Below are positions 1 to 6,343 of a stretch of DNA of 9,162 nucleotides, one piece after another. Position 1 is the stretch's first letter, and every line of letters begins with the position of its first letter. This DNA is from CAZEPJ01 sp964514105. GTDB taxonomy: Bacteria; Desulfobacterota; Desulfocorpusculales; Desulfocorpusculum. Both the position numbers and the translations under genes were made by a program. Under the pieces are notes generated by a model. That model was not told where the DNA came from. It saw only the letters and a list, made by a program, of their open reading frames with translations, and made no database searches. The stretch is from the NCBI GenBank assembly GCA_964514105.1, contig CAZEPJ010000104.1, forward strand, positions 1-9,162, given 5' to 3'.

Positions 1-2
1 GG

Positions 3-743
3 CGCCCGGACTACCAGGACCTGTACAGGCAGGCCCTGATGGACAGGGACTATCGCCGCACCGAGCGGGAGATGGAGCGGATGATGGAGGAGGCCTTGAG
101 GGCGAGGGAGGCGCTGAACGCCCTCACCCAGGATCTGAGCGGTTTCAACCTGGAATCCTTCAGGCGCCTCGAAGGCCGCTACACCCTGGCCGAGTTGGGC
201 GCCTGGGTGCGGGACGCCATTCTGAAAATGGGAGGCTCGGCCATCCCGGATGGAGAGTTCTGGACCCTGATCACCCCCGAATCGCTGAGGCAGAGATATC
301 GCCTTGCGCCCCGTTATGAACGGGTGTGTTTCGACAGAGACGTGGCCCTGAGGACCCGCAATGCCGAACTGGGCGGGATCGGCCATCCCCTGGTGGATAC
401 GCTGCTCAGCGAGGTCCGAAGCCCGGCCTTCGAAGGGGCCGTGTCTGGGGCAGGCTCGGGAAGTTCGGTCATGGCGCACTACCTGGTACAGCGCCGCGAT
501 GAACGGGGCCACCAGAAAGGCCGGCTCTTCAGCTTCCTTTACGACGGGGCCAAGGATGAGGTGAGGACAATCTGCCGCTTCGATTCCCCTGGCGGCAGCG
601 GGACCGGAAACGAAGGCATCGACGCCACCCGCGCCCGGGAGCGCATTCAGGCCACCCTCCAGGACGGCATCATGAAGTGGTTGCCAGATAGACAATCGAG
701 AGCGGGGTTGCAGGTGAGCCTTGTTGGTTTGATGCATTTGTAG
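3..743 (+). CDS. SNF2/RapA-like helicase, C-terminal part (5' truncated)
   Basis: The frame is open from the window edge (first complete codon at 3) to a TAG at 741-743, giving 246 residues. An ATG at 39 is only an internal methionine, because the frame continues upstream with no stop. None of the helicase ATPase motifs are visible; they would lie outside the window. The visible part resembles the C-terminal region of large bacterial and archaeal SNF2/RapA-type helicases: a charged helical stretch at the start (RRTEREMERMMEEALRAREA), a segment reading FWTLITPESLR, then a strand with VCFDRDVALR followed shortly by GHPLVDTLL. The pairing 'FDR..A ... GHPLv..ll' is the basis of the call. Such helicases are ATP-driven nucleic-acid translocases and often sit in phage-defence or restriction loci, including DISARM, but no partner gene is visible to support that. 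Some codons and local composition look less GC-rich than the minus-strand operon, which fits an accessory origin. Family assignment is moderate; function is inferred. Confidence 0.6.
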   Translation, partial: RPDYQDLYRQALMDRDYRRTEREMERMMEEALRAREALNALTQDLSGFNLESFRRLEGRYTLAELGAWVRDAILKMGGSAIPDGEFWTLITPESLRQRYRLAPRYERVCFDRDVALRTRNAELGGIGHPLVDTLLSEVRSPAFEGAVSGAGSGSSVMAHYLVQRRDERGHQKGRLFSFLYDGAKDEVRTICRFDSPGGSGTGNEGIDATRARERIQATLQDGIMKWLPDRQSRAGLQVSLVGLMHL

Positions 744-753
744 TCAGACTCTT

Positions 754-775
754 GGTGACAAGACGGATTGTCGCC
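754..775 (+). promoter_or_regulatory. RNA hairpin just before a Shine-Dalgarno sequence
   Basis: In the plus-strand RNA, GGUGACAA (754-761) pairs with UUGUCGCC (768-775) over 8 bp, including one U-G pair, around a 6-nt loop GACGGA. It lies 10 nt after the helicase stop and one base before the AAGGAGG at 777-783. There is no U-tract after it, so it does not look like an intrinsic terminator. A role in translation of the downstream small gene, or as an RNA-processing or stability element between the two genes, is plausible but inferred. Confidence 0.45.
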
Positions 776-776
776 C

Positions 777-783
777 AAGGAGG
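777..783 (+). promoter_or_regulatory. Strong Shine-Dalgarno site that decides the start of the small gene
   Basis: AAGGAGG is a full match to the anti-Shine-Dalgarno core. It is followed after 6 nt (TCCATC) by CTG at 790-792. No ATG, GTG or TTG lies in this frame between the upstream in-frame stop (730-732) and CTG 790, so the site argues for initiation at CTG 790, or much less likely at ATC 787. Confidence 0.6.
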
Positions 784-789
784 TCCATC

Positions 790-987
790 CTGGCAAGACC
801 GCGAGACACCTACAAGTATCTGTTCAAGAGGGGAAACAAGATCGTGCATGGCGGGATCACGGACGACCTGGAACGCCGCGAAGCGGAGCACCAACAGCGA
901 TGGCCCAAGGGGCACATCAGGCAGGTCGGCCGGCGTACGACCGAGGAAGCAGCTCGGAAATGGGAGGAGGACAAGGGCTTCGACTGA
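790..987 (+). CDS. Small GIY-YIG-like protein, probable CTG start
   Basis: This 65-residue gene ends with TGA at 985-987. It reads (M)ARPRDTYKYLFKRGNKIV, then HGGITDDLERREAEHQQRW, and ends in a region with GHIRQVGRRTTEEAARKWEE. The pattern Y-x-Y near residue 8, a strand ending GGIT, and then R-R-E-x-x-H matches the core of GIY-YIG domains ('GiY ... YiGiT.d...R..eH'). That core normally forms a nuclease active site with a conserved Arg and a later Glu. The protein is much shorter than classical GIY-YIG nucleases, and whether a usable catalytic Glu exists is unclear, so it may bind rather than cut nucleic acid. The start is inferred from a perfect AAGGAGG placed 6 nt upstream of CTG 790. The first in-frame GTG (codon within KIVHGG) would remove part of the core. 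It follows the helicase by 46 bp on the same strand, probably co-transcribed, and converges with polA. I recognise it as resembling a family of small hypothetical proteins of this type; role unknown. Confidence 0.7.
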   Translation: MARPRDTYKYLFKRGNKIVHGGITDDLERREAEHQQRWPKGHIRQVGRRTTEEAARKWEEDKGFD

Positions 988-1015
988 AGAGAACGCCTTT
1001 GGAGACCGCCGCCCG
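988..1015. other. Convergent intergenic gap without a visible terminator
   Basis: Only 28 bp separate the TGA of the small plus-strand gene from the TGA of polA on the other strand. I see no GC-rich hairpin followed by a T-run in either direction. The only pairing is a weak ACTGA (983-987) with TCAGT (1016-1020), which includes both stop codons. Transcripts from both sides may therefore read into each other, or stop by a factor-dependent route. Confidence 0.5.
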
Positions 1016-3631
1016 TCAGTGCGCCTCGGCCCAGCTTCGGCCCCAGCCCGTCTGCACGGTCAGGGGGACGTCCAGCGGCTCCGCGCCGGCCATCTCCTCC
1101 CGCACCAGCGCCTCCAGCGCGTCTCTCTCGCCCTCGGGCACCTCGAAGAGCAGCTCGTCGTGGACCTGGAGGAGCATGCGGGCCGAGAGGCCCTCCTGGT
1201 CCAAGCGATGATGGATCCGGATCATGGCCTTCTTGATCATGTCCGCGGCCGTGCCCTGGATGGGGGTGTTGATGGCGGTGCGCTCGGCGAATTTGCGGGC
1301 GGCCACGTTGCGGCTGGCGATCTCGGGAAGGTAGCGGCGCCGGCCGGAGAGGGTCTCCACGTACCCCCGGTTCCGGGCCTCCTCCAAGACCCGGTCCAGG
1401 TAGTCCCGAACCCCCCTGTATCTCTGGAAATAGCCCTCGATGTAGGCCTGGGCCACCTTGGCCGCCACGCCCAGCTCCCTGGCCAGGCCGAAGGACGTCA
1501 TCCCGTAGATGATCCCGAAGTTGATGACCTTGGCCTCCCGCCGCATCTGGGGGGTGACCCCCTCCGGCGACACCCCGAAGATCTCGCAGGCCGTGTGGGT
1601 GTGGACGTCCTCCCCCCGGTGAAAGGCCGCCAGGAGGATGGGATCCCGGGAGAGGTGGGCCAGGATGCGAAGCTCCACCTGGCTGTAGTCCGCCGACAGG
1701 AACCATTGTCCCTCCTGCGGGACGAAGGCCTCGCGGATCCGCTGCCCCCGTTCTCCCCTGACCGGGATGTTCTGCAGGTTGGGCTCCGAGGAGCTGAGCC
1801 TACCCGTGGCCGTCACCGTCTGATTGAACGACGTGTGGATACGCCCCGTGTCCGGCCTCACCAGGGCGGGAAGGGCATCCACGTACGTGGACTTGAGCTT
1901 GGCCAGACTCCGATAGGCCAAGACCTTCCCCGGCAACGGGTGGCCCCTGGAGAGCTCCGCCAGGACCTCCATGTCCGTGGAGTATCCCGTCTTGGATTTC
2001 TTGACCACGGGTAGCTTGAGCCGTTCAAACAGGACCTCGGCCAACTGCTGGGGAGAGTTGATGTTGAAGGGACCCTCCCCCAGCTGGTGGATCTCCGCCT
2101 CCAGAACCCGCATCTCCTCTTCCATCTCCGCGGAGAGCTTCACAAGGCGCCCCGCGTCCAACCGGATCCCGTTCATCTCCATGCGGGCCAGGACCGGGAT
2201 CAAGGGCATCTCCACGTCCCGGAAGAGGCGTGCCAGTCCCCCCTGCTCCAGCCGCGGCACCAGGACCCGGGACAGGGCCACCACGGCCGCGACCCTCTCG
2301 CAGGACCACGAACCCGCGGATGGGCCTGGGGCCTCCGGCCTCCGAGGGGACAGCTTGCGGTCCAGGAGCTCCAGGGCCAGATCCTCCAGGCTGTGGTTGC
2401 GACGGGACGGGTTGAGGACGTACGAGGCCACCATGGTGTCCTCCAGAGGCCCCCGCAGCCGCACACCCTGTCGTTCGAGGGTCACCACGGCGCTCTTGAG
2501 GTCGTGGCCCGTCTTGGCGATCTCCGGCGCTTCCAGCAGGAGACGAAGCGCCTCCAGGGCTGTCTGGCCCTCCCCGCCGTCTCCCAGCGGGGTGTAGTGG
2601 GGCTCGCCCGAGCCGAACGCCCAAGCCGCCCCAACCAGCTGCCCTTGCATCTGCTCGGGGGAGGACACGTCCAACTGAAGCGTCATTCGGCCGGCCGCGC
2701 GGATGGACGCCGCCAGTGAACGGAGATCTCCGGCCGAAGCCGCACTCTGGAAGCAGGTCGGCTCCTGGGTCTGCGGTTCGGTCCACTCCTGGAGCAGGCG
2801 ATGGAACTCCAGCTCCTTGAAGATGGCCCGGAGCCTCTCGCGCACCGGGGGGCCGTGGCGCAGTCCCTCCAGGCAGTCCTCCACGGGCACCTGGGTATCG
2901 ATGATCGCCAGCTGCTTGCTCAGACGTGCCTGCTCCGAGTGCTTCTCCAGGCTCTCTCGAAGCTTCTTCTGGGTGATCTCCCCGGCCCGGGCCAGGGTCT
3001 CCTCCAGGGACCCGAAACGCCGGATCAGCTCGGCGGCCCGCTTCTCCCCGATGCCCGGCACGCCCGGGATATTGTCAGAACTGTCGCCCATGAGGCCGAA
3101 GACGTCCGGAAGCCGGTCAGGCGCCACGCCGTAGCGCTCCTTCACCGCGCCCTCGTCGTAGACCCGATCGTGAAGGGTGTCCATCATGGTGACCGTGGGC
3201 GAGAGGAGCTGCAAGAGGTCCTTGTCGCCGGAAACGAGGATGATCTCGAACCCCCTGGATGCCCAGGCCCTCGCCAGGCTCCCCATGAGATCGTCCGCCT
3301 CGAAACCCTCCTGCTCGAACAGGGGAATCCCCAGGGCCGCGATCACATCCTTGATCCACGGGATCTGGGGCTGCAACGCCTCGGGCATCTCCGGGCGGTT
3401 GGCCTTGTAATGCTCGTAGGCCAAGTGCCGGAAGGTTGGCCCCTTGGCATCCATGACCACGGCCAGATATTCCGGCGCCAGGTCCCTCAGCACCTTCAGG
3501 AGCATGGTGGTGAAGCCGTACACGGCATTGGTGGGCACGCCGCGGGATGTCTTCAAGTCTCGGATGGCGAAGAAGGCACGGTAGACATAGGAGCTCCCGT
3601 CGATCAGGTAGATCCTACCCTTCGGGGGCAT
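1016..3631 (-). CDS. polA: DNA polymerase I, proofreading site degenerate
   Basis: This 871-residue protein has the full family A polymerase I layout. It fills gaps and removes RNA primers in replication and repair. Residues 1-290 are the 5' nuclease: LIDGSSYVYRAFF (Asp11), Asp61, FEADD (111-114), SGDKD (Asp136, Asp138) and GDSSDNIPGVPGIGEK (182 on, with the helix-hairpin-helix). About residues 300-470 are a remnant 3'-5' exonuclease fold. The polymerase domain follows, with motif A SADYSQVELR (Asp648), motif B RREAKVINFGIIYG (697-710) and motif C LQVHDELLFE (His824, Asp825). By eye alignment to E. coli Pol I, only the first of four DEDD exonuclease residues remains (Asp321); the others fall on Ser323, Ala381 and a non-acidic residue near 447-450. 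Proofreading is therefore probably lost, as in several other bacterial Pol I enzymes. I chose ATG 3631 rather than the upstream start at 3667 because GGAGGT lies 7 nt before it and the product begins directly with the nuclease strand. It is last in the minus-strand run and overlaps the preceding gene by 17 bp. Confidence 0.97.
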   Translation of the reverse strand: MPPKGRIYLIDGSSYVYRAFFAIRDLKTSRGVPTNAVYGFTTMLLKVLRDLAPEYLAVVMDAKGPTFRHLAYEHYKANRPEMPEALQPQIPWIKDVIAALGIPLFEQEGFEADDLMGSLARAWASRGFEIILVSGDKDLLQLLSPTVTMMDTLHDRVYDEGAVKERYGVAPDRLPDVFGLMGDSSDNIPGVPGIGEKRAAELIRRFGSLEETLARAGEITQKKLRESLEKHSEQARLSKQLAIIDTQVPVEDCLEGLRHGPPVRERLRAIFKELEFHRLLQEWTEPQTQEPTCFQSAASAGDLRSLAASIRAAGRMTLQLDVSSPEQMQGQLVGAAWAFGSGEPHYTPLGDGGEGQTALEALRLLLEAPEIAKTGHDLKSAVVTLERQGVRLRGPLEDTMVASYVLNPSRRNHSLEDLALELLDRKLSPRRPEAPGPSAGSWSCERVAAVVALSRVLVPRLEQGGLARLFRDVEMPLIPVLARMEMNGIRLDAGRLVKLSAEMEEEMRVLEAEIHQLGEGPFNINSPQQLAEVLFERLKLPVVKKSKTGYSTDMEVLAELSRGHPLPGKVLAYRSLAKLKSTYVDALPALVRPDTGRIHTSFNQTVTATGRLSSSEPNLQNIPVRGERGQRIREAFVPQEGQWFLSADYSQVELRILAHLSRDPILLAAFHRGEDVHTHTACEIFGVSPEGVTPQMRREAKVINFGIIYGMTSFGLARELGVAAKVAQAYIEGYFQRYRGVRDYLDRVLEEARNRGYVETLSGRRRYLPEIASRNVAARKFAERTAINTPIQGTAADMIKKAMIRIHHRLDQEGLSARMLLQVHDELLFEVPEGERDALEALVREEMAGAEPLDVPLTVQTGWGRSWAEAH

Positions 3632-3851
3632 GGCCCGCACCTCCCTCCTCGGGGAGGCCCCCGGCACCGTGCCTGACGAAAAACAGGAAGGCCATCACGG
3701 GCCGGTGGGAGGACTCCTTGACCACGAAGCGGATGTCGCACAGCTCCCAGCCTTGCCTCACCCCCTCGTTGACCAGGCGCTCCAGCACCTCGTCCGTCAC
3801 CGTGCTCGTCTCCACGACCCTGTATAGAGGAGGACGGTCTTCAGAGCTCAA
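3615..3851 (-). CDS. Small DUF4177-like protein, TTG start
   Basis: This 78-residue protein has no signal peptide or membrane segment. Its core reads YRVVETSTVTDEVLERLVNE, then GVRQGWELCDIRFVVKESSH, then RPVMAFLFFVR. A short strand, a helix, 'GW.l..i.fv..e', and a hydrophobic final strand are typical of the DUF4177 family of small alpha-beta proteins, which has no established biochemical role. The Gly/Pro/Glu-rich tail after residue 60 (GAGGLPEEGGAGHAPEG) is encoded by the sequence that also carries the polA ribosome binding site and start, so it may be poorly constrained. TTG 3851 is the only start near the upstream in-frame stop (3855-3857); the next candidate, a GTG at codon 13, would cut into the first strand. 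No strong Shine-Dalgarno is seen. It overlaps the end of ahbA by 11 bp and polA by 17 bp, so it is probably translated by coupling. Its position next to heme genes does not prove a role in heme synthesis. Confidence 0.75.
   Translation of the reverse strand: MSSEDRPPLYRVVETSTVTDEVLERLVNEGVRQGWELCDIRFVVKESSHRPVMAFLFFVRHGAGGLPEEGGAGHAPEG
3639..3644 (-). promoter_or_regulatory. polA ribosome binding site inside the upstream gene
   Basis: On the minus strand GGAGGT lies 7 nt before ATG 3631. It decides the polA start and sits within the last codons of the DUF4177-like gene, so ribosomes finishing that gene pass over the polA initiation region. Translational coupling is a reasonable inference. 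Confidence 0.6.
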
Positions 3852-4308
3852 AGTTCACCCGGATCTTGAAGGTCCTCTCGGCCGGGAGGCTCACGATGTC
3901 CGGGACCCCGGTCCTCTGGGCGATCTCCTCCAGGGCCCTCTGGACGGCCTCCTGGTCCTCGCCGATGAACGTGAACCAGATGTTGAACGCGTGGTTTCGG
4001 GTGTAGTTGTGCGTGACTCCCGGGTACCCGTTGATGGTGCGGTTGAAGGCCGCCTCCTTCTCCGGGGGGACCTTGGCCGCACACAGGGTGCTGAAGAAAC
4101 CGAGCTTTCTGGAGTCAAAGCTGCCCCCGATGCGGCGGATGACCCCACGCTCCTTCAAGGCGCGGACCCGGTCCAGGACCTCTTTCTCGGAGATGCCCAA
4201 GTGCCGGCCGATCTCCTGGTACGGCCGCGACACAACAGGAAATTCGCTCTGGATGAGGTTCAGGATCCTCCGGTCCAGGTCGTCCACGCCATCGCGGCCC
4301 CGGCTCAT
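3841..4308 (-). CDS. ahbA: Siroheme decarboxylase subunit, AhbA-type (AsnC/Lrp-like)
   Basis: This 155-residue protein looks like an AsnC/Lrp regulator but belongs to the Ahb/Nir siroheme decarboxylase group. It has an N-terminal winged-helix region (about 9-65; LDRRILNLIQSEFPVVSRPY, then ISEKEVLDRVRALKERGVIR) and a C-terminal alpha-beta domain. The signature GVTHNYTRNHAFNIWFTFIG (97-116) carries His100 and His106, followed near the end by LPAERTFKIRVNF. In the known pathway AhbA and AhbB form a complex that removes two acetate carboxyl groups from siroheme, giving 12,18-didecarboxysiroheme. The THNYxRxHxxNxWFT pattern is what I associate with AhbA rather than AhbB, from memory, so the A/B choice is less certain than the family. 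No AhbB gene is present in the window. The start is the ATG of an ATGA shared with the ahbD stop, with AGGGG a few bases upstream. A true DNA-binding regulator is the alternative, but the heme-gene context and signature argue against it. Confidence 0.85.
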   Translation of the reverse strand: MSRGRDGVDDLDRRILNLIQSEFPVVSRPYQEIGRHLGISEKEVLDRVRALKERGVIRRIGGSFDSRKLGFFSTLCAAKVPPEKEAAFNRTINGYPGVTHNYTRNHAFNIWFTFIGEDQEAVQRALEEIAQRTGVPDIVSLPAERTFKIRVNFEL

Positions 4309-5372
4309 GGCGCGCCCCTGCTGGGCGCGTACGTGCAGAACGGCTCCTCCGCCAGGTAGTCCCCCGAGATCTCGTAGGCCCTGGCGCGGCACCCCCCGCA
4401 CACCGTGCGGTACTCGCACACCCCGCACTTGCCCTTGTATTGATCCGGATCCCGAAGGTGTGCGAAGACCGCTGATTCCCGCCAGATTCGGGACAGGGGT
4501 CTCTCCCTGACGTTGCCGCAGCCCACCTCCAGATACCCGCAAGGTTGGACCTCGCCCACATGGGAAATGAAGCAAAAGGCCGTTCCCCCGAGGCAACCCC
4601 GGGTGACAGCGTCCATGCCATGGGTCTGGGGGCTGACGCGCCTCCCCTCCTCCTTGGCGCGCTGCCTCAAGATCCGATGGTAGTGCGGCGCGCAGGTGGC
4701 CTTGAGCTGCAGGGGCACCCGCTCCCTCTGGTCGTAGAACCAGTGCAAGGTCCTCTCGTAGTCCTCGGGGGAGATGGCGTCCTCGGCCATCTCCTTTCCC
4801 CTCCCCGTGGGCACGAGCAGGAAGATGTGGTGGGCCGCGGCGCCCAGGCCCACGGCCAGATCCAGGATCCTGGGGAGCTCTGGGAGGTTCCTGCGGGTGA
4901 CGGTGGTGTTGATCTGGAAAGGGAGGCCCCCCTCCCGGGCCAGGGCGATGCCGTCCAGAGCCCCCCGGAAGGCCCCGGGAACGGCCCGAAAGGCGTCGTG
5001 GCTGGCCTCGGCGGACCCGTCCAGACTGACGCTGATGCGCTGGATGCCCGCCGCCCGCAGCTCCTGCACCCATCGGGGGGTAAGGAGCGTGCCGTTGACC
5101 GCCATGACCATGCGGAGCCCCAGGGCCGTTCCGCGGCTGGCCAGCTCCAGGATATCGCCCCGAAGCAGCGGCTCACCGCCCGTGAGGATGACCACGGGTT
5201 TGGCGAAGGAGGCCACCTCCTCCAGCAGGGCCAGGGCCTCGTCGGTGGACAGCTCTCCGGCGTACGGCCCCCCCTGGGCCGAGGCCCGGCAGTGGATGCA
5301 CTTCAGGTTGCACTGCCGCGTGACCTCCCAGGCCACCATGCGCAGCTGCGCGTTCTTCATATCCCTTCTCAT
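4305..5372 (-). CDS. ahbD: AhbD-type radical SAM heme synthase (Fe-coproporphyrin III decarboxylase)
   Basis: This 355-residue radical SAM protein probably catalyses the last Ahb step, oxidative decarboxylation of two propionate groups of Fe-coproporphyrin III to the vinyls of heme b. The radical SAM cluster motif is TRQCNLKCIHC (Cys21, Cys25, Cys28), followed by GGEP at 65-68 for SAM binding and SVSLDGS near 114-120. The C-terminal SPASM-like region has a run of cysteines (Cys260, 267, 278, 285, 316, 319, 325, 328, 346) able to hold auxiliary Fe-S clusters; the middle reads CGVCEYRTVCGGCRARAYE. Assignment as AhbD rather than AhbC rests on the short N-terminus before the first cluster, on the clearly AhbC-like second radical SAM gene nearby, and on the order ahbC-hemB-ahbD, which I recall from Desulfovibrio. 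The start ATG 5372 overlaps the hemB TGA as ATGA. An ATG at 5360 is a possible alternative, but the purine-rich stretch before it is too close. NirJ-like or SPASM peptide-modifying activity is the less likely alternative. Confidence 0.85.
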   Translation of the reverse strand: MRRDMKNAQLRMVAWEVTRQCNLKCIHCRASAQGGPYAGELSTDEALALLEEVASFAKPVVILTGGEPLLRGDILELASRGTALGLRMVMAVNGTLLTPRWVQELRAAGIQRISVSLDGSAEASHDAFRAVPGAFRGALDGIALAREGGLPFQINTTVTRRNLPELPRILDLAVGLGAAAHHIFLLVPTGRGKEMAEDAISPEDYERTLHWFYDQRERVPLQLKATCAPHYHRILRQRAKEEGRRVSPQTHGMDAVTRGCLGGTAFCFISHVGEVQPCGYLEVGCGNVRERPLSRIWRESAVFAHLRDPDQYKGKCGVCEYRTVCGGCRARAYEISGDYLAEEPFCTYAPSRGAP

Positions 5373-6343
5373 CGCCCCAGGAGACACGCCACATCCGGCG
5401 CGGCGTAGGTGATGATCAGGTCTGCCCCCGCCCGCTTGATGCCGGTCAGGGCCTCGATCATGGCCCGCTCCCCATCCAACCACCCCATGCGCGCGGCCGC
5501 GTGGATCATGCTGAACTCGCCGCTGACATTGTACGCGGCCACGGGGTGGTGGAAGGCCTCGCGCACCCGGCAGATGACGTCCAGATAGGGCAGGGCCGGC
5601 TTGACCATGACCACGTCGGCCCCCTCCTCGATGTCCAGCGCCACCTCCCGGAGGGCCTCCCGCCAGTTGGCCGGATCCATCTGGTACCCCCGGCGGTCGC
5701 CGAACCGGGGGGCCGACTCCGCCGCCTCGCGGAACGGCCCGTAGAACGCCGAGCAGTACTTGGCCGCGTACGCCATGACGGCCACCTGATGAAACCCCTC
5801 CCCGTCCAGGGCCGTGCGGATGGCCCCCACCCGGCCGTCCATCATGTCCGACGGGGCCACCATGTCGGCCCCGGCCCGCGCGTGGGACACGGCGGTGCGG
5901 GCCAGAAGCTCCAAGGTGGCGTCGTTGTCCACCTCTGCGCCCGTGATCTGACCGCAGTGGCCGTGGTCCGTGTATTCGCACAGGCAGACGTCGGTGATCA
6001 CCGTGAGCCCCGGGGCGCATCCCTTGATCTCCCGCACGGCCCGCTGGACGATGCCGTCCTCGTCATAGGCCTCGGATCCCGATGGATCCTTGCGCGAAGG
6101 GATCCCGAAAACCAACACGGCCGGGATCCCCAGGGCCTCGCTATCCCGGGCGGCCTGCCCTGCGGCGTCCACGGAGTGGCGCAACTGCCCGGGCATGGCC
6201 GAGATGGCCTCCCGGACCCCCCTGCCCGGCACCACGAAGAGCGGGTACACCAAGTCGTCCACGGCCAGGGCGGTCTCCCGGACCATGCGCCGCAACGCCT
6301 CGGTGCGCCTCAGCCGCCTGGGTCGATATGCGGGGTATCTCAT
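5369..6343 (-). CDS. hemB: Delta-aminolevulinic acid dehydratase (porphobilinogen synthase)
   Basis: This 324-residue cytosolic enzyme condenses two 5-aminolevulinate molecules to porphobilinogen, the first common step of all tetrapyrrole synthesis. The length is normal. The N-terminus RPRRLRRTEALRRMVRET is the usual arm. DVCLCEYTDHGHCG holds the zinc-type triad Cys120, Cys122 and Cys130, so this is a Zn-dependent form rather than the Asp-rich Mg form. MAYAAKYCSAFYGPFR has Lys195, and VMVKPALPYLD has Lys248, the Schiff-base lysine. APSDMMDGRVGAIR and AAYNVSGEFSM are also typical. GGAGG lies about 7 nt before ATG 6343, and the ATG shares an ATGA with the end of ahbC. It sits between the two radical SAM heme genes, supplying precursor for the same route. 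Confidence 0.98.
   Translation of the reverse strand: MRYPAYRPRRLRRTEALRRMVRETALAVDDLVYPLFVVPGRGVREAISAMPGQLRHSVDAAGQAARDSEALGIPAVLVFGIPSRKDPSGSEAYDEDGIVQRAVREIKGCAPGLTVITDVCLCEYTDHGHCGQITGAEVDNDATLELLARTAVSHARAGADMVAPSDMMDGRVGAIRTALDGEGFHQVAVMAYAAKYCSAFYGPFREAAESAPRFGDRRGYQMDPANWREALREVALDIEEGADVVMVKPALPYLDVICRVREAFHHPVAAYNVSGEFSMIHAAARMGWLDGERAMIEALTGIKRAGADLIITYAAPDVACLLGR

Noticed and set aside
3..743. Naming the helicase as DISARM DrmD
   Set aside because: Only the C-terminal third or less is visible and no drm partner genes are in the window; the family resemblance alone does not settle the system.
983..1020. Bidirectional terminator between the convergent genes
   Set aside because: The only pairing is a 5-bp ACTGA/TCAGT with a long loop and no T-tracts.
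752..2014. Long plus-strand open frame antisense to polA
   Set aside because: It overlaps the small GIY-YIG-like gene and lies antisense to clear polymerase motifs. Its product is low-complexity Gly/Pro/Arg/His-rich with no recognisable domain, as expected of a GC-rich shadow frame.
3632..3667. Longer polA start 12 codons upstream
   Set aside because: The extra residues are not part of the 5' nuclease fold, and GGAGGT is well placed for ATG 3631.
3841..4308. AsnC/Lrp-type transcription regulator
   Set aside because: The THNYxRxH and NIWFT signature together with radical SAM heme genes matches siroheme decarboxylase subunits better than a regulator.
4309..5073. N-terminal extension of the ahbA frame upstream of ATG 4308
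   Set aside because: The extension overlaps ahbD, resembles no AsnC/Ahb protein, and the ATGA junction gives a family-sized product.
5373..6020. N-terminal extension of the ahbD frame
   Set aside because: It is an open frame inside hemB without family resemblance; ATG 5372 gives a normal radical SAM protein.
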